From Youxingia wuxianensis (lineage in GTDB: Bacteria; Bacillota; Clostridia; Oscillospirales; Ruminococcaceae): 64,000 nucleotides of DNA. Below are positions 8,857 through 17,499 of the stretch, in pieces (positions within the stretch are counted from its first letter, which is position 1; each line of letters starts with the position of its first letter). The stretch covers positions 186,001-250,000 of the forward strand of contig NZ_JACRTD010000003.1 of the NCBI RefSeq assembly GCF_014385085.1, in the 5' to 3' direction. Below the pieces are notes generated by a model that worked only from the letters and a program-made list of their open reading frames with translations, was not told the DNA's origin and made no database searches. Both the position numbers and the translations under genes were made by a program.

Positions 8857-9981
8857 ATGCGGATTCTACATACCTCTGACTGGCATTTAGGTCTTAACTT
8901 ATATAGTACCTCTTTGCAGGAAGATCAAAACGCTTTTGTAGATGAGATTTTAAAGATCATCAAGGACAAGCGTGTGGGAGCGGTAATTATTGCCGGGGAT
9001 ATTTTTGATCGGGCGGTAGTAAGTTCCGGGGCGATCGATATTTATAATCGGGCAATGACGCAAATTTGCATCGGCCTTCAAACGCCGGTAATTATGATAG
9101 CGGGCAATCACGACGGGGCCGCCCGCCTTGCTTCCTGTACCCAGCTTCTGGAGAAAGCAGGGCTATATGTGACAGGAAAACTGCGCCGGGAAGGGATTCC
9201 GGTGATTATTGGGGATACAGCGTTTTACTGTATTCCCTATTTCAGCATTGACGAGGTGCGTTATCTTTTCCCGGAGGAAGAGATAACTTCTTACTCCCAG
9301 GCGATGGAAAAGCTGACGCAGACGATCCGAAAAAATTTTCTCCCAGGGAAAAAACATGTTTTAATTGCCCATTGTTTTTCTATGGGCGGGCAGCTCAGTG
9401 ACAGCGATCGCAGCGCTGCGGTAGGAGGAGCGCTGGCAGTGGATACGGATGCTTTCCGCGGGTTTGATTATGTGGCTTTGGGCCACCTGCATCGGGCGCA
9501 GAATCTTGGGCCCCAGATCAGATACAGCGGCGCTCCGCTCAAATATTCTTTTGAAGAGGCAAAACAAAAAAAATCTGTAACTATTTGGGACAGTGAAACT
9601 ATGAAAATAGAAGAAGTACCCATCCGCCCTCTGCATGATTTAAAAGTGGTGCGGGGAGAATATGAAAGTCTTTTGATAGAGGCGCAGACGCATCCCGGTG
9701 CAGAAGAATATATAAAAGTAGAACTAACCGATAGCTATGCGGGCTTGGAAAAGCTAGACGCTTTTCGCGCTTGCTATCCCAATCTGCTTGCCCTGACAGG
9801 AAAGTCTTATGAGGCGGAGGAAAAAATGTTCACCCTTACTGCAAAGGAAGCGGCAACTTTTTCAGAAGAGGAAATATTGCTGCGCTTTTATGAAGAGATC
9901 GCAGGCGGCCGGCCGGAAAAAGAAATGTTAGACTGGTTTCACAAAGCCCAGGCTGCGATAGAAAAGGGGGAATTGCAGTGA
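8857..9981 (+). CDS. sbcD: exonuclease SbcCD subunit D (nuclease)
   Basis: The 374-residue protein is the Mre11-family nuclease of the SbcCD complex, which opens hairpins and trims double-strand ends. Phosphoesterase motifs are complete: TSDWHLG, AGDIFDRAVV, AGNHDGAARL, the AHCF segment and ALGHLHRAQ. The C-terminal capping and SbcC-binding part (from about 270) is normal in length. AGGAGG precedes the ATG. It overlaps sbcC by four bases, which points to translational coupling. Confidence 0.96.
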   Translation: MRILHTSDWHLGLNLYSTSLQEDQNAFVDEILKIIKDKRVGAVIIAGDIFDRAVVSSGAIDIYNRAMTQICIGLQTPVIMIAGNHDGAARLASCTQLLEKAGLYVTGKLRREGIPVIIGDTAFYCIPYFSIDEVRYLFPEEEITSYSQAMEKLTQTIRKNFLPGKKHVLIAHCFSMGGQLSDSDRSAAVGGALAVDTDAFRGFDYVALGHLHRAQNLGPQIRYSGAPLKYSFEEAKQKKSVTIWDSETMKIEEVPIRPLHDLKVVRGEYESLLIEAQTHPGAEEYIKVELTDSYAGLEKLDAFRACYPNLLALTGKSYEAEEKMFTLTAKEAATFSEEEILLRFYEEIAGGRPEKEMLDWFHKAQAAIEKGELQ

Positions 9982-12641
9982 CGCCGGTTACCCTTATTTT
10001 TTCTGCTTTTGGCCCTTATGTAGAAGAACAGAGAATTGATTTTTCTAATTTCCAAAAGGAAGGTTTATTTTTAATTCGCGGGGAAACCGGTGCGGGAAAA
10101 ACGACTATCTTGGATGGGATTACCTACGCCCTATATGGAAAAAGCAGCGGGGGAATGCGGGGGGAGATGTCCTCCATGCGCTGCCAATTCGCTCAATTGC
10201 AACAGGAAACCAAGATAGAATTTATCTTCTCTGTAGGCGGAAAAACTTATAAATTTTTCCGGTCGCTTCGTATCCGTAAAAAACGCGGTACAGGAGAAAT
10301 TGAATATATTCCTCAACAAAATGCCTTTTTTCTGGACGAGCAGGGACAGTGGGCGCCATTTTTTGAGAACCCTGGGATTAAAAACATGGAGGCCAAGGCG
10401 CAGGAATTGTTAGGGCTCAGCTATGAACAGTTTTGCCGGGTGGTTATTCTCCCTCAGGGGCAGTTTGAAAATTTTTTGATAGCGAAAAGCGATGAGAAGG
10501 AAAAAATCCTCGTAACCCTTTTTAACGCGGAAAAATGGCACAAAATCGCCGATTGGCTGTGTTCTCAAGCCAACGACCAGCTCTCAAAGATTACCGCTCG
10601 GCAGACGGCAATGTTAGAATCCCTTCGTCAATGGGATTGCGACACCTTCACACAAGCGCAGGAAAAGCAAGCAGCGCTGCTAAAAGAAGTGCAGCAGCTA
10701 ACGGAAAAATCTCTGGTGGCGCATAAAAATTTGGAGGAGCAAAAACAAAGATTTGATGAGGATAACCGGTTATTTGAACTGTTCTGCCAAAAGGAGAAGG
10801 CTCAAATACAGTATGAAGTACTGACGCAGCGGCAGGAGGAAATCCAGCATCAGACGGATAAGCTGGAGGCCGCTCGGAAGGCGTCGGCGCTTAACGGAAT
10901 GTGGGAGGAGCTTAGCCGGGCAAAACAAGAGCACGAAAACCGTATTCATCAGGAAAGGCAGGCGCAGGAAGCGTTTGTAAAGGCGCGGGAACTATTGAAG
11001 CTGGCGGAGGCTGGAATGAAGGAGATACAGGAGCAAAAACAGTCATGTACAGAGATAAACCAGCGATTATTAAAGCTCAAAAGCCTGCGGGAAATATATA
11101 AGACATTAGAAGAGACAAAACTTCAATTACAATTGATCGTTCGCACCGTGGAAAACGCTAAAAAGCAATGGGAAGAAGCGCAAGCGAACATGGAGAAGTT
11201 AGCCGCAGAAAAAGAGGCGGTTCTGGTAAAAAAAGAAAAGATTTCTAAAGAGCATATCAGGCTTTTATTTGAGAATGCGGCTGAGGCTCTTGCCCGGGAG
11301 CTCAAGGAAGGTATGCCTTGTCCGGTATGCGGAAGTATTCACCACTCGTCCGCTGTGAAAAGACAGGAGAGGCAAACGGAAAATTTTGCCTTGTCACAGA
11401 TAAGTGAGCGGCTGGAGCATCTTAGCTCGCGCTTGCAATCCCTTGAAACGGAGTTGCAGCGTCAGCAGGAGCAGGAGCGCGTCCGGCGCGGCGAGTGCGA
11501 AAGGGCGCTGAGCGCTCAAGCGGCGATCGCCGCGCAGCTGAACGCTTTAAGCGTTCAGCTGGATGGAGACATCCCGGACGCGCCCGCCTTAGAAAAGACC
11601 ATTTCTTTGCTGGAGGAGAAAACCGTCGGGACCGAAGAGCGGTATACTGCCGCCCAAGAGGAGCTTCTCCAGGCACAGCTTGCCTTTGAACGCAGAAAAA
11701 CCATTGCCCTTCATGAAGCACAGGAATTGGAAAAAGAGAAAGAGACATTTCTCAGACGGGAAAAACTGTTTTATCAGTCCCTAAGCTTCAACGGCTTTTT
11801 GGGAAAAGAGCAGTTTATACAGGCGCGCCTGTCAATGGAAGAGATTGCCGATTTGGAAAAACAACTTAAAGAATACGAGGTTTTAAAAAATACCATAAAG
11901 GTAACTTTGAGTGGTTTGGAAGAGCAGCTTGCGGGAAAGAAAAAGCCGGAAATAGAAGCGGCAAAAGAAACTCTTGCAGCTTTAGAAAAAGACTGTAAAG
12001 AATGTGATACTTCCCTGATTTTATGCCAGGAGACCAGCAAACGGATGCAAAATTTCTGCCAGGAGTATAAAAAGCGGCAGACGGAGCTTTCCAAAGAGAG
12101 AGAAAGCCAGGAGAGGCTTCGTATATTCGGTGTGATTTTACGGGGAGATAAAGGGATCAGTTTGCGCAGATACGTGCTGGGAGTAATGCTCACCTCTATT
12201 GTTAATGAAGCCAACCGGCTGCTGAAAAAGGTACACGGCGGACGCTATCAGTTGGTACGCACCTTGGAGGGAGTGGGACGAAGCCGCCATGTGGGACTGG
12301 ATTTGGAAGTGTTTGATGCTAATTCCGGGGAAAAACGGCCGGTAACCGGACTTTCCGGAGGAGAAAAGTTTCTAGCGGCTCTGTCGCTGTCCCTGGGGCT
12401 TTCTTCTGTAGTTCAGTCCCGGTCGGGGGGGATACAGATCAATTGTATGTTTATTGACGAGGGATTTGGCTCCTTGGATGAAAACTCCATCTATGATGCA
12501 TTAGAGGTGCTTTCTACTGTCCGAGGAAGCCACCGTCTGGTTGGAATTATCTCCCATGTGGCAATGCTCAAGGAAAATGTCCCCTGTGCCATCGAAGTGA
12601 AAAAATCCCGTCGAGGAAGCAGTTTAGCTATACATGGATAA
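9978..12641 (+). CDS. sbcC: exonuclease SbcCD subunit C (SMC-like ATPase)
   Basis: The 887-residue Rad50-type ATPase partners SbcD. An N-terminal Walker A (RGETGAGKTTILDG) and Q-loop half is followed by long coiled coil (about 170-720), broken near 450 by the zinc-hook CPVCGSIHH. The C-terminal half carries the ABC signature (TGLSGGEKFLAALSL) and Walker B (CMFIDEGFGSLDE). Hook-mediated dimerisation tethers DNA ends. The GTG start overlaps the sbcD stop. No terminator is evident after it; the AdhE regulatory region begins about 60 bases downstream. Confidence 0.96.
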   Translation: MTPVTLIFSAFGPYVEEQRIDFSNFQKEGLFLIRGETGAGKTTILDGITYALYGKSSGGMRGEMSSMRCQFAQLQQETKIEFIFSVGGKTYKFFRSLRIRKKRGTGEIEYIPQQNAFFLDEQGQWAPFFENPGIKNMEAKAQELLGLSYEQFCRVVILPQGQFENFLIAKSDEKEKILVTLFNAEKWHKIADWLCSQANDQLSKITARQTAMLESLRQWDCDTFTQAQEKQAALLKEVQQLTEKSLVAHKNLEEQKQRFDEDNRLFELFCQKEKAQIQYEVLTQRQEEIQHQTDKLEAARKASALNGMWEELSRAKQEHENRIHQERQAQEAFVKARELLKLAEAGMKEIQEQKQSCTEINQRLLKLKSLREIYKTLEETKLQLQLIVRTVENAKKQWEEAQANMEKLAAEKEAVLVKKEKISKEHIRLLFENAAEALARELKEGMPCPVCGSIHHSSAVKRQERQTENFALSQISERLEHLSSRLQSLETELQRQQEQERVRRGECERALSAQAAIAAQLNALSVQLDGDIPDAPALEKTISLLEEKTVGTEERYTAAQEELLQAQLAFERRKTIALHEAQELEKEKETFLRREKLFYQSLSFNGFLGKEQFIQARLSMEEIADLEKQLKEYEVLKNTIKVTLSGLEEQLAGKKKPEIEAAKETLAALEKDCKECDTSLILCQETSKRMQNFCQEYKKRQTELSKERESQERLRIFGVILRGDKGISLRRYVLGVMLTSIVNEANRLLKKVHGGRYQLVRTLEGVGRSRHVGLDLEVFDANSGEKRPVTGLSGGEKFLAALSLSLGLSSVVQSRSGGIQINCMFIDEGFGSLDENSIYDALEVLSTVRGSHRLVGIISHVAMLKENVPCAIEVKKSRRGSSLAIHG

Positions 12642-12703
12642 AGTATTTGGTAAGATGCACAAAATGACTGACGATCAACAGGGATGTTTAGAAGATTTAC
12701 CAA

Positions 12704-12721
12704 TTGTCAAAACTTTAACAA
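12704..12721 (+). promoter_or_regulatory. Rex-type operator 1 upstream of adhE
   Basis: TTGTCAAAACTTTAACAA differs from the clostridial Rex consensus TTGTTAANNNNTTAACAA at one position. Rex is the NADH-sensing repressor that controls adhE in many Firmicutes. The site lies 30 bases upstream of a second copy that overlaps the promoter. Confidence 0.75.
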
Positions 12722-12733
12722 TATGATATTATA

Positions 12734-12763
12734 TTGACAAAGAATTAACAAACAAAATAAAAT
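12734..12763 (+). promoter_or_regulatory. adhE promoter overlapped by Rex-type operator 2
   Basis: A perfect -35 TTGACA (12734-12739), an 18-base spacer and TAAAAT (12758-12763) precede adhE. The -35 is itself the start of TTGACAAAGAATTAACAA (12734-12751), which matches the Rex consensus except at two positions. A bound repressor would cover the -35 box. Confidence 0.75.
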
Positions 12764-12797
12764 AAGATCAATTCAGACAATAGGAGGTTATGTAAAA

Positions 12798-15416
12798 ATG
12801 GAAAAAACGAAAACCCCCGCAAAGACAAAAGAGCAGACGGTGGACATTAATGCGATGATCAACGAATTGGTTGAAAAAGCGGACAAAGCTCTTCGCGAGT
12901 ATATGAAGCTGGATCAGGAGCAGGTGGACAAAATTGTGCATGCAATGGCGCTGGCGGGCTTGGACAAACACATGTATCTTGCCAAGATGGCGATAGAAGA
13001 AACCGGCCGAGGCGTATATGAAGATAAGATCACCAAAAATATTTTTGCTACCGAATATATTTATCACTCCATCAAGTATGAAAAGACAGTAGGAATCATC
13101 GATGAGAATGATTTGGAAGGCTATGTGGAAGTTGCAGAGCCAGTGGGAATTGTGGCGGGAGTCACTCCGGTAACGAACCCCACTTCTACCACGATGTTTA
13201 AGGCTTTGATCACCCAGAAAACCAGAAATCCCATTATTTTTGGTTTCCATCCTTCCGCTCAGAAGTGTTCTGTGGAAGCGGCGAAAGTTGTCCGCGATGC
13301 GGCGATTAAAGCGGGAGCGCCGGAAAACTGTATCCAGTGGATTGAGTTTCCTTCCATCGAAGCTACCTCCGCATTGATGAACCATCCAAAAGTAGCGCTG
13401 ATTCTGGCCACCGGCGGTGCCGGTATGGTAAAATCGGCTTACAGTGCGGGAAAACCCGCTTTAGGCGTCGGCCCTGGAAATGTACCCTGCTACATTGAAA
13501 AATCTGCCAATCTGGAGCGGGCCTGTACCGACCTGATGCTTTCCAAAACCTTTGACAATGGTATGATCTGTGCTTCTGAGCAGGCGGTTATCGTAGATCA
13601 GGAAATTTCCAAAGATTTTGAAGCCTTTATGAAAAAATACTCCTGCTATTTCTTAAATAAAGAAGAAATTGAAAAGGTTACCAATTATGTTATGCCGGCG
13701 GAGAGGGGAGCGGTCAATCCGGTTGTCGTAGGGAAATCCGCGTATTGGATCGCCAAAGAAGCCGGTGTAAAGGTTCCGGAAAATACAAAAATTCTGATTG
13801 CCAAACTGCCCGAACCCTCTAGAGAATATCCTCTTTCCTTGGAAAAACTTTCTCCGGTGCTGGCATACTTTACTGTAAAAGATTCCAAGCAGGGATTTGA
13901 ATATGCTCAGCATATGCTGGACTTAGGCGGCCTTGGACATTCCGCAGTTATTCATTCCGCCAATAACGAACTGTGCAACGCTTACGGCGAGGCTATGAAG
14001 GTAGGGCGGGTTATTGTAAACTCTCCTTCCTCTCAGGGTGCGATCGGTGATATTTATAACACCAATATGCCCTCTTTGACTCTGGGCTGCGGATCTTTTG
14101 GACGCAACTCAACCACTTCCAATGTATCCTCGGTCAACCTGATCAACAAAAAGAGAATCGCCAAGAGGAGGGTCAACATGCAGTGGTTTAAAGTTCCGCC
14201 GAAGATTTACTTTGAAAACGATTCTATCCAGTACCTGGAAAAAATGCCGGATATCAAACGTGCTTTTATTGTTACCGACCCGATCATGGTGCAAATGGGA
14301 TATGTGAATAAAATTCTTTATTATCTGAGAAAACGTCAGGAATACTGCCACAGTGAAATTTATTCTGAGGTAGAGCCGGATCCTTCTGTAGAAACTATTA
14401 TGAAGGGCGTAAAGGCTATGAACCAGTTCCAGCCGGACGTGATTATTGCTTTAGGTGGGGGTTCTGCTATTGATGCCGCCAAGGGAATGTGGCTGTTCTA
14501 TGAACATCCAGATACTTCTTTTGACGGTTTGCGCCTAAAGTTTATGGATATCCGCAAACGTGCTTTCGCTTTCCCGAAACTGGGAGAAAAGACACAGTTT
14601 GTAGCGATCCCGACCACTTCTGGTACGGGTTCTGAGGTTACTGGCTTCTCGGTAATTACCGACAAAGAGAATGGGAACATCAAATATCCTTTGGCGGATT
14701 ATGAGTTGACCCCGGATGTTGCGATTATCGATCCGCAGTTTGCTGCTACTATGCCGAAATCTATCACGGCGGATACCGGTTTAGACGTTTTGACCCATGC
14801 CATTGAAGCGTATGTGTCCGTATTGGCTTCCGATTATACCGATGGTCTCGCCATGAAAGCTATCGAATTAGTATTTGAATACCTGCCAAGAGCATATAAA
14901 GATGGAAATGACATGGTCGCCAGAGAGAAGATGCACAACGCATCCGCTATTGCGGGTATGGCTTTCACCAACGCATTCCTGGGGCTGAACCACTCTATGG
15001 CCCATAAATTAGGGGGAGAATACCATATTCCTCATGGGCGGGCCAACGCTATCCTGCTTCCCTATGTGATCGCTTATAATGCGTCTGAGCCCACAAAGTT
15101 CACCATCTGGCCGAAATACGAAAAATTCGTAGCGGATGAAAAATATGCGAAAATCGCCCGCTATCTGGGACTGCCGGGCAGCAATACCCAAGAATGGGTA
15201 CAGAGCCTGATCAAAGCGATCCGCAAACTGATGAAAGAGGTCAATATGGTGTGTTCTGTCAAAGACTGCGGGATTGACGAGAAGGTATTTATGGCTGGCC
15301 TGCCTGGCTTGGCAGACAGAGCGTTTGAGGATCAGTGTACCACTGCAAACCCAAGACAGCCGCTGGTATCGGAGATCGAAGAGATTTATAAAAAAGCATA
15401 TTACGGCAAGGAATAA
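12798..15416 (+). CDS. adhE: bifunctional acetaldehyde-CoA/alcohol dehydrogenase AdhE
   Basis: The 872-residue fusion reduces acetyl-CoA to acetaldehyde and then to ethanol, using two NADH. The aldehyde dehydrogenase half (about 1-440) shows GVTPVTNPTST, ATGGAGMVKSAYS and the catalytic cysteine in DNGMICASEQ. The iron-dependent alcohol dehydrogenase half (about 460-872) shows GGGSAIDAAKGMW, TTSGTGSEVT and the metal histidines in LNHSMAHKLGGEYHIPHG. The length is normal for AdhE. TAGGAGG lies at 12781-12787. Two Rex-type boxes in the promoter indicate induction at a high NADH/NAD ratio, in keeping with an NAD-regenerating fermentation enzyme. Confidence 0.97.
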   Translation: MEKTKTPAKTKEQTVDINAMINELVEKADKALREYMKLDQEQVDKIVHAMALAGLDKHMYLAKMAIEETGRGVYEDKITKNIFATEYIYHSIKYEKTVGIIDENDLEGYVEVAEPVGIVAGVTPVTNPTSTTMFKALITQKTRNPIIFGFHPSAQKCSVEAAKVVRDAAIKAGAPENCIQWIEFPSIEATSALMNHPKVALILATGGAGMVKSAYSAGKPALGVGPGNVPCYIEKSANLERACTDLMLSKTFDNGMICASEQAVIVDQEISKDFEAFMKKYSCYFLNKEEIEKVTNYVMPAERGAVNPVVVGKSAYWIAKEAGVKVPENTKILIAKLPEPSREYPLSLEKLSPVLAYFTVKDSKQGFEYAQHMLDLGGLGHSAVIHSANNELCNAYGEAMKVGRVIVNSPSSQGAIGDIYNTNMPSLTLGCGSFGRNSTTSNVSSVNLINKKRIAKRRVNMQWFKVPPKIYFENDSIQYLEKMPDIKRAFIVTDPIMVQMGYVNKILYYLRKRQEYCHSEIYSEVEPDPSVETIMKGVKAMNQFQPDVIIALGGGSAIDAAKGMWLFYEHPDTSFDGLRLKFMDIRKRAFAFPKLGEKTQFVAIPTTSGTGSEVTGFSVITDKENGNIKYPLADYELTPDVAIIDPQFAATMPKSITADTGLDVLTHAIEAYVSVLASDYTDGLAMKAIELVFEYLPRAYKDGNDMVAREKMHNASAIAGMAFTNAFLGLNHSMAHKLGGEYHIPHGRANAILLPYVIAYNASEPTKFTIWPKYEKFVADEKYAKIARYLGLPGSNTQEWVQSLIKAIRKLMKEVNMVCSVKDCGIDEKVFMAGLPGLADRAFEDQCTTANPRQPLVSEIEEIYKKAYYGKE

Positions 15417-15443
15417 TTCCCTTAGTTTTCTAAGGCATTCACC

Positions 15444-15472
15444 TTGAAAAAATTCGCAAAATGTAGTATGCT
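15444..15472 (+). promoter_or_regulatory. possible promoter for the hydrogenase operon
   Basis: TTGAAA (15444-15449), a 17-base spacer and TATGCT (15467-15472) lie after adhE. A transcript from here would pass directly through the hairpin at 15495-15532, so either this promoter is attenuated or the -10, which is imperfect, is not used. Confidence 0.4.
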
Positions 15473-15494
15473 CATATCGTACTAAGTAACATTG

Positions 15495-15532
15495 AGAGCC
15501 GCATTATATTTATATAATTATGATGCGGCTCT
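15495..15532 (+). terminator. intrinsic terminator or attenuator between adhE and the hydrogenase operon
   Basis: A 10-bp stem (AGAGCCGCAT with ATGCGGCTCT) encloses an AT-rich 18-base loop and is followed by TTTTGT. It ends 27 bases before the next start codon. Confidence 0.75.
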
Positions 15533-15559
15533 TTTGTATGATGATGGAGGAAATGGTCT

Positions 15560-15805
15560 ATGGAGATTTATGTGTGTATTGGAAGTTCCTGTCACCTGAA
15601 AGGTTCTTATGCGATTATCAATGGGTTCAAGGACCTGATCGCCCAAAATCAACTGGAGGACAAAGTAAATTTAAACGCTTCCTTCTGCCTGGGCAGATGC
15701 CAGGACGGAGTTACAATCAAAATCGACGATCAGATTGTAACCGGACTTAACCCGGATAATGTAAAAGAGGTATTTGAAGAAAGGGTACTTAAGGAGATAA
15801 AATAA
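15560..15805 (+). CDS. thioredoxin-like [2Fe-2S] ferredoxin domain protein
   Basis: The 81-residue protein resembles the NuoE/HydC-type thioredoxin-fold [2Fe-2S] domain. Four cysteines sit in the expected pattern: CIGSSC near the N terminus, then CLGRC after about 35 residues. Such subunits pass electrons to or from hydrogenases and diaphorases. It overlaps the following sensory hydrogenase by one base, so it is likely its redox partner. A GGAGG site precedes the ATG. It is the first gene of a five-gene block ending at 20300. Confidence 0.88.
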   Translation: MEIYVCIGSSCHLKGSYAIINGFKDLIAQNQLEDKVNLNASFCLGRCQDGVTIKIDDQIVTGLNPDNVKEVFEERVLKEIK

Positions 15806-17499
15806 TGGACGTTTTGAGCTTAAAAAAAGCGAACTGTAAAAACTGCCATAAATGTATCCGTGCGTGTCCGGTAAAATCCATTCGTTTTGTGGATAATCAG
15901 GCAAAGATTATTACGCAGGAATGTATTTTATGCGGCCGATGCGTAGTTACCTGCCCACAGAATGCAAAACGGGTCCGCAACGACCTGACAGAGGTGATGG
16001 GGGCGATTGGTAGCGGAAAACGGGTCATCGCAAGCGTCGCGCCATCGTTTATTGCCCATTTTCCGGTAGCGGGGATAGAAGAATTTGAGACATATTTGAA
16101 ACAACTTGGTTTCTTTGCGGCCAGGGAAACTGCCCAGGGAGCGTACATTGTAAAATCGGAATATGAGAAAATGATCAAAGAGAAAAAACAGGATGTGATT
16201 ATTTCATCCTGCTGCCATACGGTGGTGACGCTGATTCAAAAGTATCATCCCATGGCAATATCGGCAATCGCGCCGGTACTTTCTCCTATGATGACACATG
16301 CCAAAATGATTAAAGAAGAATATCCTGACGCCTATGTAGTGTTTATCAGTCCTTGTATTTCTAAAAAGGACGAAATGTGCAAGGTGCCGGGGGTTGTGGA
16401 CTGTGTACTGACATTTGATGAAATGGAGCAGTGGCTGCAGAAAAAAGAGATCGTTCTTGAAAAACACAGTGTCCAGGAAGAAGAAGGGAGAGTTTCCCGT
16501 TTCTTTCCACGCACCGGCGGAATCATCGACTGTATGTACACTCAGGGTACCAATTATAAATATCTTACAGTAGATGGTATCGAAAATTGCATGGAAGCGA
16601 TCAAAGAGATTGAAAACGGAGGGCTCAAGGGTTACTTTATTGAGATGAGCGCCTGCGAGGGAAGCTGTATCAACGGTCCGTCCACCAAGGCTTATAGAGA
16701 AAATATTTTGGGAAGCAGAGTAAGGGTAAACGACTATGCCAAGCCGAAAGAAAATATCCGGGCGGACTTTGATCTGCCGTCGGTGAAGTTTAATCTTTCC
16801 CGTCAGATCCCAAGCGAATTTGTAGTGGAGCAGGAACCGCCCCAGAGCGCGATTATAGAAATCCTCGCTAAAATGGGGAAAACCAAGCCGGAGGACGAGC
16901 TTAACTGCGGGACCTGCGGTTATCCCACCTGCCGGGAAAAGGCGAAAGCGGTATATAAGGGAAAAGCGGATATTACCATGTGTCTGCCGTATATGAAGGA
17001 ACGGGCGGAGAGCTTTTCGGATAATGTATTTAACGTCAGCCCAAATGCAATTTTCGTATTGGATGACAAGCTGTGTATTCTGCAGATGAACAATGCCGCT
17101 TGCCACCTGTTTAATATCGGCAATGAAAAGGCTGTCAAAGGTTCTATGATCGTGGAGCTGCTGGATCCTACTGATTTTGAGCAGGTATTGGAAAGCGGAA
17201 ATGATATTATCGATAAAAAGATGTATCTGGCGGAATACGACAAATATGTGGAACTTTCTGTGGTTTTGGACAGCGAGCATCACTCTTTGTTTGGGATAAT
17301 GAAAGATATTACCCAGGAGCATCGGCGCAATGAGAAATACAAGGAACGCCGGGCAAAGACGATCGATATTACCGATAAGGTAGTAGAAAAACAGATGCGT
17401 ATCGTCCAGGAGATCGCATCCTTGCTGGGAGAAACTACGGCGGAGACCAAAATTGCCCTGACATCCATAAAAAGTACGGTTCTCTCGGAGGATGAATGA
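15805..17499 (+). CDS. PAS-containing sensory [FeFe] hydrogenase (group C-type)
   Basis: The 564-residue protein has two N-terminal [4Fe-4S] ferredoxin motifs (CKNCHKCIRACP; CILCGRCVVTCP), an H-cluster domain (about 70-330), a further Fe-S domain (CGTCGYPTC, then a fourth Cys about 20 residues later) and a PAS domain (about 400-500) ending in a helical output segment. H-cluster loops are present but divergent: L1 ISSCCHTVV, L2 SPCISKKDE, L3 MSACEGSCINGP, keeping all four cluster cysteines. This layout matches the sensory group C [FeFe] hydrogenases that are gene-linked to phosphatases. I infer a hydrogen or redox sensor, not a bulk catalyst. It overlaps the phosphatase gene by four bases. Confidence 0.88.
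   Translation: MDVLSLKKANCKNCHKCIRACPVKSIRFVDNQAKIITQECILCGRCVVTCPQNAKRVRNDLTEVMGAIGSGKRVIASVAPSFIAHFPVAGIEEFETYLKQLGFFAARETAQGAYIVKSEYEKMIKEKKQDVIISSCCHTVVTLIQKYHPMAISAIAPVLSPMMTHAKMIKEEYPDAYVVFISPCISKKDEMCKVPGVVDCVLTFDEMEQWLQKKEIVLEKHSVQEEEGRVSRFFPRTGGIIDCMYTQGTNYKYLTVDGIENCMEAIKEIENGGLKGYFIEMSACEGSCINGPSTKAYRENILGSRVRVNDYAKPKENIRADFDLPSVKFNLSRQIPSEFVVEQEPPQSAIIEILAKMGKTKPEDELNCGTCGYPTCREKAKAVYKGKADITMCLPYMKERAESFSDNVFNVSPNAIFVLDDKLCILQMNNAACHLFNIGNEKAVKGSMIVELLDPTDFEQVLESGNDIIDKKMYLAEYDKYVELSVVLDSEHHSLFGIMKDITQEHRRNEKYKERRAKTIDITDKVVEKQMRIVQEIASLLGETTAETKIALTSIKSTVLSEDE

Noticed and set aside
12768..13385. 205-codon open frame on the minus strand
   Set aside because: It is antisense to the start of adhE and runs through its promoter leader; no plausible protein features.
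16204..17322. 372-codon open frame on the minus strand
   Set aside because: It lies entirely opposite the PAS hydrogenase, whose motifs are clear; no ribosome site, no domain and a Phe/His-biased composition typical of an antisense shadow.
16500..17400. Possible histidine kinase output after the PAS domain
   Set aside because: No H-box or ATPase motifs follow the PAS domain; the protein ends in a short helical segment.
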